Below are positions 8,437-15,619 of a stretch of 48,193 nt of DNA, piece by piece. This stretch comes from Pseudomonadota bacterium (lineage in GTDB: Bacteria > Pseudomonadota > Gammaproteobacteria > Burkholderiales > SHXO01). The translations under genes and the position numbers were made by a program. Each line of letters begins with the position of its first letter. Position 1 is the first letter of the stretch. The notes below the pieces were generated by a model that was not told where the DNA came from, did not search any database, and was given only the letters and a program-made list of their open reading frames with translations. The DNA lies in the NCBI GenBank assembly GCA_023430065.1, contig JAEZCG010000242.1:1-48193 (forward strand), in the 5' to 3' direction.

Positions 8437-9231
8437 ATGAGTGAAGAACAGTACGAAGTCTACGCGGTGAAGTACGCGCATCTGATGCGACGCTCGCCGG
8501 ACAACTTCCTCGGCGGCGACCCTCACGACGTGGAGATGCCCCTCAATTACTACGTGTGGGTGATCCGCAATGCGCACCGCGCGGTGGTGGTCGACACCGG
8601 CTTCCATGAAGAGATGGCGCGCAAGCGCGACCGGCGCATCATCCGTCCGGTCGGCGAGGGAGTCAGCGCTCTGGGTCTGGCGCCGGAGAAGGTCACCGAC
8701 GTCGTCATCACGCACATGCACTACGATCACGCGGGTAACCTTCCGCTGTTCGGCAAGGCGCGTTTCCATCTCCAGGACAAGGAGATGGAGTACGTCACCG
8801 GGCGCTGCATGTGCCACCACCTGATGCGCCACCCGTACGAAGTCGACGACGTGGTACACATGCTTCGCTGCGTGTACGACCACCGCGTCCAGTTCCACGA
8901 CGGCGCCGGCCGGGTGGCCCCCGGCATCGAGGTGCACCACATCGGCGGCCATACCAAGGGCATGCAGGCGGTGCGGGTGCGCACCAAGCGCGGCTGGGTG
9001 GTGCTCGCCTCGGATGCCAGTCACTTCTATGCGCACATGGAGCAGGATCGTGCGTTCACCATCCTGCACAACCTCGCCGACATGCTCGCGGGGTACGACA
9101 AGCTGCGCGCGCTGGCGAGTTCGCCGCAGCACGTCGTGCCGGGGCACGATCCGCTGGTGATGGTGCGCTACCCGGCTGCGGGTTCGGGCATGGAAGACTG
9201 GATCGTCCGGCTGGACGTGGAGCCGACGTAG
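8437..9231 (+). CDS. Metallo-beta-lactamase-fold hydrolase (N-acyl-homoserine-lactonase-like)
   Basis: A 264-residue protein with the MBL zinc motif HMHYDH (His103, His105, Asp107, His108). Further metal ligands fit GGHTKG near residue 170, the Asp of ASDASHFY, and the late VPGHDP. The layout resembles AttM/AiiA-like lactonases, but such proteins in catabolic operons often hydrolyse other lactones or thioesters. Next to a carboxymuconolactone-decarboxylase homologue, a ring-derived lactone is a reasonable guess. The 57-base gap before it contains an 8-bp perfect inverted repeat, CCGCCCCT (8386-8393) with AGGGGCGG (8411-8418). It has no T-run, so it is not a classic terminator. Confidence 0.83.
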   Translation: MSEEQYEVYAVKYAHLMRRSPDNFLGGDPHDVEMPLNYYVWVIRNAHRAVVVDTGFHEEMARKRDRRIIRPVGEGVSALGLAPEKVTDVVITHMHYDHAGNLPLFGKARFHLQDKEMEYVTGRCMCHHLMRHPYEVDDVVHMLRCVYDHRVQFHDGAGRVAPGIEVHHIGGHTKGMQAVRVRTKRGWVVLASDASHFYAHMEQDRAFTILHNLADMLAGYDKLRALASSPQHVVPGHDPLVMVRYPAAGSGMEDWIVRLDVEPT

Positions 9232-9267
9232 CCACGCAGACCTCTGTCCGACAAAGGAGGATCCGAC

Positions 9268-9702
9268 ATGGGCTTCATTCGCTTGGGCAGCAAGCCGCCG
9301 TGCGCGGTGGCGCCGGATGACACGGTCAGGCAGGCGGCGATGACGATGACCGACCGGAAGGTTGGCGCCGCCACGGTGGTGGACGGTGACGCCATCGTCG
9401 GGGTCATCACCGAGCGCGATGTCATGGGGAAGGTGGTGGCGCTCGGGGGTGACCCGGCGAGGATGCCGGTGCGCGAGATCATGTCGAGCCCTGCACTGTG
9501 CGTGCAGCTGGGCACGTCGGTCGAAGACGCGGCAGAGACGATGCGCAAGCACCACATCCGGCATCTGGTGGTGGTCGACGAGAATCAGAAACTGGTCGGC
9601 ATGCTGGCGCTGCGCTATCTGCTCTACGAGATGATGGACGACATGCACCGCAATGTCGGCGATCTGATCGGCTTCATCATGAATGACGGGCCGGGCGGGT
9701 AG
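9268..9702 (+). CDS. CBS-domain protein
   Basis: A 144-residue cytoplasmic protein made of two CBS motifs forming one Bateman module. The first runs around residues 8-60, with DDTVRQAAMTMTDRKVGAA and VGVITERDVM. The second is at about 70-125, with SVEDAAETMRKHHIRHLVVVD and LVGMLALRYLL. Such modules bind adenosine nucleotides and regulate partner proteins. It has one of the best ribosome sites in the window (AAGGAGG, 9254-9260, before ATG 9268). It ends the plus-strand run; the following gene is convergent. Confidence 0.9.
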   Translation: MGFIRLGSKPPCAVAPDDTVRQAAMTMTDRKVGAATVVDGDAIVGVITERDVMGKVVALGGDPARMPVREIMSSPALCVQLGTSVEDAAETMRKHHIRHLVVVDENQKLVGMLALRYLLYEMMDDMHRNVGDLIGFIMNDGPGG

Positions 9703-9768
9703 GCTGCCGGGATGTGGGAGAACGTCGCGATGGCGAGGGTGCCCGGTCAGAGGGGACGGGTCGAAACC

Positions 9769-10935
9769 CTACCCCTTTGCGAGCACGTCCAGCGCCGCCA
9801 GCACGCCGCTTGCCTTCACCGGGACCTCCGCGAGCCTGAGCCCCATCTCGACTCCGCTCAGCGTTCCCGCCAGCATGAGATCGTTGAAATGGCCGAGGTG
9901 ACCGATGCGGAACACCTTGCCCTGGAGCTTGCCCAGCCCCATTCCGAGTGACATGTCGAAGCGGTCCAGAACCAGTTCGCGCAGCCTGTCGGCGTCGTGA
10001 CCGTCCGGCATCAACACTGCGGTGAGCGAATTGCTGTACTCGTCCGGATTCGCGCACAGAATCTCCAGTCCCCACGCACGCACGGCCGCTCGGGTGGCCT
10101 CGCCGTGACGGGCATGGCGCGCGAACACGTTCGTGAGACCTTCTTCCTCGAGCATGCGCAGCGCTTCGCGCAGCCCGTACAGCAGATTGGTCGCCGGAGT
10201 GTAAGGGAAGAAGCCCTTGGCATTCGGCGCGAGCATCTCGTCCCAGCTCCAGTACGAGCGCGGCAGCTTCGCGGCCTTGCTCGCCGTCAGCGCCTTGTCG
10301 TTGACCGCATTGAACGACAGGCCAGGTGGCAGCATCAGCCCCTTCTGCGACCCGCCCACGGTGACGTCCACGCCCCATTCGTCCATGCGATAGTCGATCG
10401 AGGCGAGCGACGAGATGGTGTCCACCATCAGCAGTGCGGGGTGGTCGGTCCGATCCATCGCGGCACGCACTGCCGGCACCTGCGTCACCGCACCGGTGGA
10501 GGTTTCGTTGTGCACCACGCATACCGCCTTGATGGTGTGCGAGCGATCCTCGGAGAGCTTCGCTTCGATCGACGCCGCGTCCGCGCCGCGCCGCCAGTCG
10601 CCTGCGAGGAACTCGACCTCCAGGCCCAGCCGCGTCGCCAGCCGCCGCCACAGCGTGGCGAACTGACCGGTCTCGACCATCAGCACGCGATCGCCCGGCG
10701 AGAGCGTGTTGACCAGCGCCGCCTCCCAGGCTCCCGTGCCCGACGCCGGATACACGATCACCGGATGCCGCGTGCGGAACACCTTGCGCATCCCGACGAG
10801 CACCTCCTGACCGAGCGCGGCAAACTCAGGACCGCGATGGTCGATGGTCGGGGCGTCGATGGCGCGCAGGACACGTTCCGGCACGTTGGTCGGTCCGGGA
10901 ATCTGCAGAAAGTGGCGGCCCGTATGGAGAGTCAT
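9769..10935 (-). CDS. Serine/alanine-glyoxylate aminotransferase family protein
   Basis: A 388-residue PLP enzyme of the class-V aminotransferase fold. It has the family start GRHFLQIPGPTNVPERVLRA, the cofactor segment ASGTGAWEAAL, Asp of MVDTISSLAS and the Schiff-base Lys198 in GGSQKGLMLPPG. The C-terminal RIGHLGHFND is characteristic of serine-glyoxylate aminotransferase and close relatives. It transfers an amino group from serine or alanine to glyoxylate, as in the serine cycle or photorespiration-like glyoxylate handling. No other serine-cycle genes are in view. It is divergent from the MFS gene, with 95 bases between the chosen starts. Confidence 0.9.
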   Translation of the reverse strand: MTLHTGRHFLQIPGPTNVPERVLRAIDAPTIDHRGPEFAALGQEVLVGMRKVFRTRHPVIVYPASGTGAWEAALVNTLSPGDRVLMVETGQFATLWRRLATRLGLEVEFLAGDWRRGADAASIEAKLSEDRSHTIKAVCVVHNETSTGAVTQVPAVRAAMDRTDHPALLMVDTISSLASIDYRMDEWGVDVTVGGSQKGLMLPPGLSFNAVNDKALTASKAAKLPRSYWSWDEMLAPNAKGFFPYTPATNLLYGLREALRMLEEEGLTNVFARHARHGEATRAAVRAWGLEILCANPDEYSNSLTAVLMPDGHDADRLRELVLDRFDMSLGMGLGKLQGKVFRIGHLGHFNDLMLAGTLSGVEMGLRLAEVPVKASGVLAALDVLAKG

Positions 10936-11030
10936 GAAGGCGGTTCCATCGTTGTTCAGATCGATTCGGGCGATAGCATACCCGGCCTGCCCCTTCCAGA
11001 CTGCGCAGCCGGGTGGCGCGCACTGCCTGC

Positions 11031-12185
11031 ATGAGCCGCGCCGTCGGGATCATCGTGGTCGCGCAACTGTTAGGCGTGTCGCTGTGGTTCAGCGCAAACG
11101 CTGCCGCCGGCGATCTGGCGCACGCCTGGGGGCTGACCGCAGCGCAACTGGGCATGCTCACCAGCGCGGTTCAGCTCGGCTTCATTGCCGGCACGCTCGG
11201 CTTCTCGCTCACCGGACTGGCGGACCGATACCGCGCCAGCCGCATCGTCTGCACCTGCTCCCTGCTCGGTGCGGCGTGCAATGCCGGCTTTGCACTGTGC
11301 GCCGACGGACTGTCCGAGGCGTTCGTCTATCGCTTTGCGGTCGGACTGAGCCTCGCCGGCATCTATCCGGTCGGGATGAAGCTCATCGTCTCGTGGGTGG
11401 CAGACAAGGCCGGCGCCGCCTTGGGGCTGCTGATCGGCATGTTCACGCTCGGCACCGCCCTCCCGCACGGCGTGCGCGCGCTCGGTGCGGGGCTCGACTG
11501 GCAAGCGGTGGTGCTCAGTTCGTCGCTGCTCGCCCTGCTCGGGGGACTGGCGGTGTGGAAGGTCGGCGACGGCCCACACCTGAAGCGCAACGCGATGCCG
11601 CCCGCATGGGGCGGCGTGCTGAGCGTGTTGCGCATCGAGCGCTTCCGCGCCTCGGCTTTCGGCTACTTCGGCCACATGTGGGAGTTGTACGCCTTCTGGA
11701 CCGTGGTGCCGCTGCTGGTGGCGAACGTGATGGGCGAAGCGCGGGCCGGCGTCGTCTCGGCCCTGTCATTCGCCGTCATCGCCATCGGTGGCATCGGCTG
11801 CACGTTGGGGGGGCGTCTGTCGCACCGCATCGGCAGTGCGCGCGTGGCCGCACTCGCCCTGGCAGCCTCGGCCTCGATGTGCGCGCTATACCCGTTGCTG
11901 TCCGCAGCGCCGCAGTGGCTGGCGATCGCGGCGCTGCTGACGTGGGGCGTTGCCGTCATCAGCGACTCGCCGCAGTTCTCCGCATTGTCCGCGCAGAACT
12001 GCCCGCCGCAGTACGTCGGCAGCGCGCTGGCCATGCAGAACGCGATCGGCTTCGCCATCTCCGTGGTGGCGATCTCGATCGCCACCGCCAGCATCGATGC
12101 GCTCGGCGGGCGCGTGGCCTGGCTGCTGCTTCCCGGGCCGGTACTGGGGCTGCTGGCGCTGCGACCGCTGCTGCGTGCGCATTGA
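11031..12185 (+). CDS. Major facilitator superfamily transporter
   Basis: A 384-residue membrane protein with about 12 hydrophobic segments. The first ([18 protein letters not shown]) and the motif-A-like loop [12 protein letters not shown] between segments 2 and 3 place it in the MFS. Start ATG 11031 is used because it opens directly into the first membrane helix; the in-frame GTG 11013 would add six residues. Neither has an obvious ribosome site. The substrate is unknown. The gene is divergent from the aminotransferase gene. Confidence 0.85.
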   Translation: MSRAVGIIVVAQLLGVSLWFSANAAAGDLAHAWGLTAAQLGMLTSAVQLGFIAGTLGFSLTGLADRYRASRIVCTCSLLGAACNAGFALCADGLSEAFVYRFAVGLSLAGIYPVGMKLIVSWVADKAGAALGLLIGMFTLGTALPHGVRALGAGLDWQAVVLSSSLLALLGGLAVWKVGDGPHLKRNAMPPAWGGVLSVLRIERFRASAFGYFGHMWELYAFWTVVPLLVANVMGEARAGVVSALSFAVIAIGGIGCTLGGRLSHRIGSARVAALALAASASMCALYPLLSAAPQWLAIAALLTWGVAVISDSPQFSALSAQNCPPQYVGSALAMQNAIGFAISVVAISIATASIDALGGRVAWLLLPGPVLGLLALRPLLRAH

Positions 12186-12208
12186 CGCAGCCATCGGCCG
12201 CGGCAAGC

Positions 12209-12243
12209 GGTTCAGCTTGCGTTCAGCCCCGAACGCTTACGCT
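12209..12243 (+). promoter_or_regulatory. Putative response-regulator direct repeat and -10 box
   Basis: Two TTCAG half-sites at 12211-12215 and 12222-12226 are exactly 11 bases apart, one helical turn. This spacing is typical of OmpR/PhoB-type response-regulator sites that overlap a -35 box. TACGCT at 12238-12243 could be the -10. The signal lies about 50-80 bases upstream of the small exported protein gene. This is an inference from spacing only. Confidence 0.45.
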
Positions 12244-12290
12244 TCTCTCCACACCGGGCAAGGTGCCCGGACCCGAGAAGGAGACGAGCG

Positions 12291-12560
12291 ATGAAAGCGA
12301 CGTTCACCAAGGCCGTGCTGACCCTTGCGCTGATCGGAATCGGTGCCGGCGTGGGAACCGTGTCCGCACACGAGCGCGGATTCGACCGCGGGGGGAAAGG
12401 CGCGGAGCGCTACGAGCACCGCTGGGAGCGCGATCACAGGCACTTCGACCGCAAGGGTCCTCACGCCAGACATCACGACAAGCGGGTTCACCGGCATGCT
12501 GCCCGCGCGAAGCGGGGGCACGACAGCGGGGTGACCATCATCTTACGCAGCATCTTCTGA
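12291..12560 (+). CDS. Small exported His/Arg-rich protein of unknown function
   Basis: An 89-residue protein with a clear signal peptide (about residues 1-26, ending GTVSA before HERGF). The mature part of about 63 residues is very rich in His, Arg and Lys. It is therefore strongly basic and may bind metals or polyanions in the periplasm. I do not recognise a named family. GAGAAGGAGA precedes ATG 12291. Its upstream region carries an 11-bp-spaced direct repeat suggesting two-component control, which would fit an envelope or metal stress role. It is convergent with the RiPP operon. Confidence 0.7.
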   Translation: MKATFTKAVLTLALIGIGAGVGTVSAHERGFDRGGKGAERYEHRWERDHRHFDRKGPHARHHDKRVHRHAARAKRGHDSGVTIILRSIF

Positions 12561-12585
12561 TCACCGGCGTGCCGCCGCGTGTCCG

Positions 12586-12621
12586 CAGAAAACGCAGGAG
12601 GGAGCCGAACCTCTCTCCTGC
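12586..12621 (-). terminator. Rho-independent terminator of the RiPP biosynthesis operon
   Basis: On the minus strand the segment reads as an 11-bp stem (GCAGGAGAGAG paired with CTCCCTCCTGC, one A-C mismatch) with a short loop containing TTCG, followed by GTTTTCT. It begins 25 bases after the stop codon of the last minus-strand gene. A second small hairpin, CCGTGG/CCACGG (12621-12639), precedes it. Confidence 0.7.
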
Positions 12622-12646
12622 CGTGGCACTCGTCCACGGTGGGTTG

Positions 12647-13183
12647 TCACGCAGTGCCGCCGATCTGGACAATCCCTCGATCGATTTCGTCCAGCAGCCA
12701 CGGCCAATGCGCGGCTGCGCAGAAGCCCGGAGAAGTGGCGACGATCCAGCCTTCTATTCGTGACGATATGTGAGCGACTGCTGCGAACAATTCGGTCACC
12801 TTGCGCTGCGCGAGCGCAACGGCTGCGTCATCGGCCACTCGGCCAGCTTGGCTCGCGTTGCCGTTGAAGTCGTTGATGAACCAATCCAGATCGATGTGCA
12901 CGACCACCGTCCCAGCCGGAAGGTCTCGCAGCACCGCTTCCGGGCAGCTGCTGCCCGTGTAACTGCCGGCCAGGGATTCGGCGCCGTCAGGACCGCGCCT
13001 GGTGTGTAGAGCCGCCGGAAGATCGCGGTCGAGCTCGTGGTAGCTCATGTCCGGACCAAGCAGGCGGATTGCGCATGCGTCCGGCACGAACTCGTACTTC
13101 ACGCTCCCGAGCGTACGACGGATGGTCTCGTCCAGGGCCCCAGGCGGGCACGCCTCGACGACGCGTGGGTCGAGTCGAATCAA
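12647..13183 (-). CDS. Arginase-like (UPF0489-like) protein of the RiPP operon
   Basis: A 178-residue protein whose TTG start overlaps the oxygenase stop (TTGA, 13183-13180), so it is translationally coupled. Residues 96-105 (HIDLDWFIND) and a later ATSPGFC block followed by WPWLLDEID look like the second half of an arginase-fold domain as found in UPF0489 proteins. Peptide arginases such as OspR, which convert Arg to ornithine inside RiPP precursors, belong to this kind of family as I recall it. The precursor in this operon has an Arg next to its C-terminus, which suits that role. Against it: the usual N-terminal metal motif (DAHxD-like) is not visible, so the assignment is tentative. It could be a non-catalytic partner. 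Confidence 0.5.
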   Translation of the reverse strand: MIRLDPRVVEACPPGALDETIRRTLGSVKYEFVPDACAIRLLGPDMSYHELDRDLPAALHTRRGPDGAESLAGSYTGSSCPEAVLRDLPAGTVVVHIDLDWFINDFNGNASQAGRVADDAAVALAQRKVTELFAAVAHISSRIEGWIVATSPGFCAAAHWPWLLDEIDRGIVQIGGTA

Positions 13184-13839
13184 TATGGTGCGCGCACGTA
13201 GCAGGCGGTGATCGCGGCGACGTACTCGCCCCTCTGCAGCATCGGGCGTTCGTGCAAGTGCGTCGAGCCGCGGCCGAACACCACGGTCCCGGCCTCCGTG
13301 GGGATGGACAACAGCGGACGGCCGTCCGGCTGAGCGTGTTCGCCGAACACGCAGAGCACCATCCCGGTGTTCGGGGAGAGGCGTGCCGGCCGGCGCGTGG
13401 CCACGTAGGCGATCGCGGTGACCACGCATCCCGCTGCCGGTTGGTCCACATGGGGACCGAGGTGGTCGCCTTCGCGGTAGAACGTCATGCAACTTTGCTG
13501 CTCGTTCGGCTGGAATCGTTCGCCGAAGACCGCGCACAGCAAGGCCGTCATCGAGTGCGAGAACAGGAACTGCCTGGAAACCGGTCCCAACGGTGCAATA
13601 CGGGCACGGTAAGCCACTCCGGACTGCGAATGCGTGACGACCGCCGCCGGTTCGGATTCGCGTGCCTCGCGCTCCAGGCTCTGCAGCAGCGGCCCGGCTA
13701 TGGCCGATCGGACATGGGCGAATCCGTTCGCGGCAACCTGTGCGGACAATCGCTCGAGTTCCCCGGTCGACGTGGCGAATTCGAGCATGGCCTGCTCGGG
13801 TTCCTCACGCGACCCGTCCTTGCGGCCCGACTGCGCCAT
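13180..13839 (-). CDS. 2OG-Fe(II) oxygenase, peptide-modifying
   Basis: A 219-residue protein from ATG 13839. ATG 13788 and ATG 13881 are also possible; none has a strong ribosome site. The iron triad is visible: His130 and Asp132 in GPHVDQP, and His194 or His196 in GSTHLHERP, with Arg203 placed to bind 2-oxoglutarate. The preceding MTFYREGDHLGPHVD block is typical of prolyl-4-hydroxylase-like oxygenases. Lying directly after a cyclophane-type radical SAM maturase, it most likely hydroxylates the precursor peptide. Pairing of such an oxygenase with this maturase class is known in the YhhB/YhhC-type triceptide clusters. Confidence 0.8.
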   Translation of the reverse strand: MAQSGRKDGSREEPEQAMLEFATSTGELERLSAQVAANGFAHVRSAIAGPLLQSLEREARESEPAAVVTHSQSGVAYRARIAPLGPVSRQFLFSHSMTALLCAVFGERFQPNEQQSCMTFYREGDHLGPHVDQPAAGCVVTAIAYVATRRPARLSPNTGMVLCVFGEHAQPDGRPLLSIPTEAGTVVFGRGSTHLHERPMLQRGEYVAAITACYVRAPY

Positions 13840-13864
13840 CCCGTCGGACTGCGCGCGAGCGGCC

Positions 13865-15082
13865 TCAGTTGACCGCTGCATCCATCGAGTCCGAGCGGAT
13901 GTGCGAATCGAGATCGTCCAGCAGGGCATCGACCAGCGTCTGGACGTGAATCTTGCACTCGGTCGTCTCGGAAGCGTCAAAGGTGCCGAGCGTGACCTGC
14001 TTGGTCAGTTCGTAGCCGCCAGGACAAATCGCGAAGTAGGGGCACGCGCGTTCGCACGCCTGCTCGCTCACGCGGAAGTCACGGATGATCCGGTCGAGCT
14101 TGCCAGTGCGCAGCATGCCATCGAAGGACGATTCGTGGATGTTCCCGATCGACAGTCCCCTGCCGTCCCCATACAGATCCTTCAGCGTGGTGATTGCCAA
14201 ACCTGCGTAGAAGGTCGTGATGTTGCCCTGGGCATCGACGCTGATCGATTTCAGCGGTGCCGAGGCATGTCGGTGATGGCCGAGACCGTCTTTGCCTTCG
14301 GCCGAAAGGATCCTCGCCATGGTCTGGGAGAAATTCTGGACCTTGAACGGCTGCCCGGCATGCTCCGCTTCGCGCAGGAGTTCGAGCAGCGCGCGGTAGA
14401 AGGCGTAATAGGCGTCCCGATCGTTCGTCGAGTACGCGAATCTCGGATCGACGCAGTCCGCTTCGGCGAGGATGTTGAAATGGAAATCGCTCAGGAATTG
14501 ACGTCGGGCAAGAAAGAACTCGAGGAACGCGCGCGGATGTGCGAGCGTCTGCGGCGTGACCACCGCGATGAGCTTGTACGGAATGCCGTGGGCCTGCAGC
14601 AAATCCATGCCGCGCACCGTCTTCTCATGCGTGGGGCCGCCGTTCCAGTTGACGCGGTAAGCATCGTGCAAGGCGGCAGGACCGTCGCAGCTGATGCCCA
14701 CTCCCAACACCCCGCGCCAGCGCGAGAACAGGTCGCACCATTGCTCGTTGATCAGGACCCCGTTGGTCTGAATCCGAAACCGGACCGAGATGTCCTTGGC
14801 GCTGCGTTCGCCGATCGAGAGGATGAGCCCCATCGCCTCGTCGTAGTATGAGGGAGGCAGAGAGAGCGGTTCGCCGGAGTGCCAGACGACCGTGACATCG
14901 CCTCCCAGGTGTTCCCCCGCGAACAGATCCTCGAACAGCCGCCGCAGCAGCGAGATGGGCATCGTGCGGCGTTCGCGCCGGCTCTCGGCACTGAGGTCGC
15001 AATACTTGCAGTCCAGGTTGCAGAGGGAATTGCCCTGCAACACGATCAGTTCGATGGGCTCGAGCTCGTGGGGGGCGTCCAC
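13865..15082 (-). CDS. Radical SAM/SPASM peptide maturase, cyclophane-forming type
   Basis: A 405-residue enzyme. The radical SAM cluster motif CX3CX2C is Cys21, Cys25 and Cys28 (CNLDCKYC). The usual features follow: a VVWHSGEPL glycine motif and a GVGISCDGP strand. The C-terminus has auxiliary-cluster cysteines 343, 347, 353 and 376 in CERACPYFAICPGG and GTFDASETTEC, closely resembling GrrM/OscB and related cyclophane maturases. Such enzymes join an aromatic side chain to the beta-carbon of a residue downstream in the precursor. The start is GTG 15082, the only initiation codon after an upstream in-frame stop, with no clear ribosome site. It lies 95 bases after the precursor gene, across a hairpin. 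Confidence 0.87.
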   Translation of the reverse strand: MDAPHELEPIELIVLQGNSLCNLDCKYCDLSAESRRERRTMPISLLRRLFEDLFAGEHLGGDVTVVWHSGEPLSLPPSYYDEAMGLILSIGERSAKDISVRFRIQTNGVLINEQWCDLFSRWRGVLGVGISCDGPAALHDAYRVNWNGGPTHEKTVRGMDLLQAHGIPYKLIAVVTPQTLAHPRAFLEFFLARRQFLSDFHFNILAEADCVDPRFAYSTNDRDAYYAFYRALLELLREAEHAGQPFKVQNFSQTMARILSAEGKDGLGHHRHASAPLKSISVDAQGNITTFYAGLAITTLKDLYGDGRGLSIGNIHESSFDGMLRTGKLDRIIRDFRVSEQACERACPYFAICPGGYELTKQVTLGTFDASETTECKIHVQTLVDALLDDLDSHIRSDSMDAAVN

Positions 15083-15122
15083 TTGGGGAATTCACTGCGT
15101 GATGAGGGTTCGACGGCGTGTC

Positions 15123-15166
15123 GGCTGCATCGACCGCAACGCTACGACTCGGCGGCCGATGCAACC
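15123..15166 (-). other. Hairpin between precursor and maturase genes
   Basis: The arms 15123-15135 and 15154-15166 pair at 11 of 13 positions, with a perfect TGCATCG/CGATGCA core and an 18-base loop. No T-run follows on the minus strand. It could protect or attenuate the precursor message so that more precursor than maturase is made. Confidence 0.5.
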
Positions 15167-15177
15167 GTCCAGATGCG

Positions 15178-15327
15178 TCAAACCCGCATCATGGGTCCCC
15201 AGCTGCTCGTTGCCTTTTCGTCGGCAGGCGCCTGCGATTTCACCACGGGGTGTCCCGTGAGCTTGCCTGCCTTGAGCGCCTCCTGTGCGCGGACGATCTT
15301 CGACAGCAATGCATCGTTGTGTTTCAT
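15178..15327 (-). CDS. RiPP precursor peptide, 49 residues
   Basis: A 49-residue peptide encoded just upstream of the radical SAM maturase. The leader (residues 1 to about 38) is polar and probably helical (LLSKIVRAQEALKAGKL). The C-terminal tail is SSWGPMMRV, with a single Trp43, one Pro, two Met and the penultimate Arg48. Trp43 is the only aromatic carbocycle in the peptide, so it is the natural site for a cyclophane cross-link. Arg48 is the natural target of the arginase-like protein. ATG 15327 has a good ribosome site (AAGAGGA, complement of 15337-15343). An in-frame ATG at 15390 would add 21 residues but has a weaker site. I know no named family for it. Confidence 0.72.
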   Translation of the reverse strand: MKHNDALLSKIVRAQEALKAGKLTGHPVVKSQAPADEKATSSWGPMMRV

Positions 15328-15404
15328 CTTCGAAATCCTCTTGATTGTTGTTGAGCCGCTCGCGCCCGGTCCCGTCGGCACTTGCGACATGTGAGCTTAC
15401 CACC

Positions 15405-15443
15405 ATGAAAGGGCCGCTGCGATCGATCCGACCGGCCCTTCAT
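15405..15443. promoter_or_regulatory. Inverted repeat in the divergent RiPP control region
   Basis: ATGAAAGGGCCG (15405-15416) and CGGCCCTTCAT (15433-15443) form an 11-bp stem with one bulged A. It lies inside the 292-base spacer between the precursor (minus) and the ABC transporter (plus). It could be an operator controlling both directions. TAGAAT at 15455-15460 could be a -10 for the transporter. No known regulator gene is adjacent. Confidence 0.45.
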
Positions 15444-15619
15444 GCGTGGCGGAATAGAATGCCGTGCGTGCGCGCGAGGGAGCCGACGGGGTGTGTATCA
15501 GATGGTCCGGTCCGGCGTGCCCGTCGCTGCGCTCGACTTCATGACAGGAACCCGACCATGTCACATCGAACCGATCCCGCACAACCAGGCGGGGCTCATC
15601 CCTGGAGCAGGAGGACGCC

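Noticed and set aside
8437-9231. Calling the MBL-fold gene a quorum-quenching lactonase
   Set aside because: The fold and metal motif fit, but the catabolic context and lack of specific residues make the substrate uncertain.
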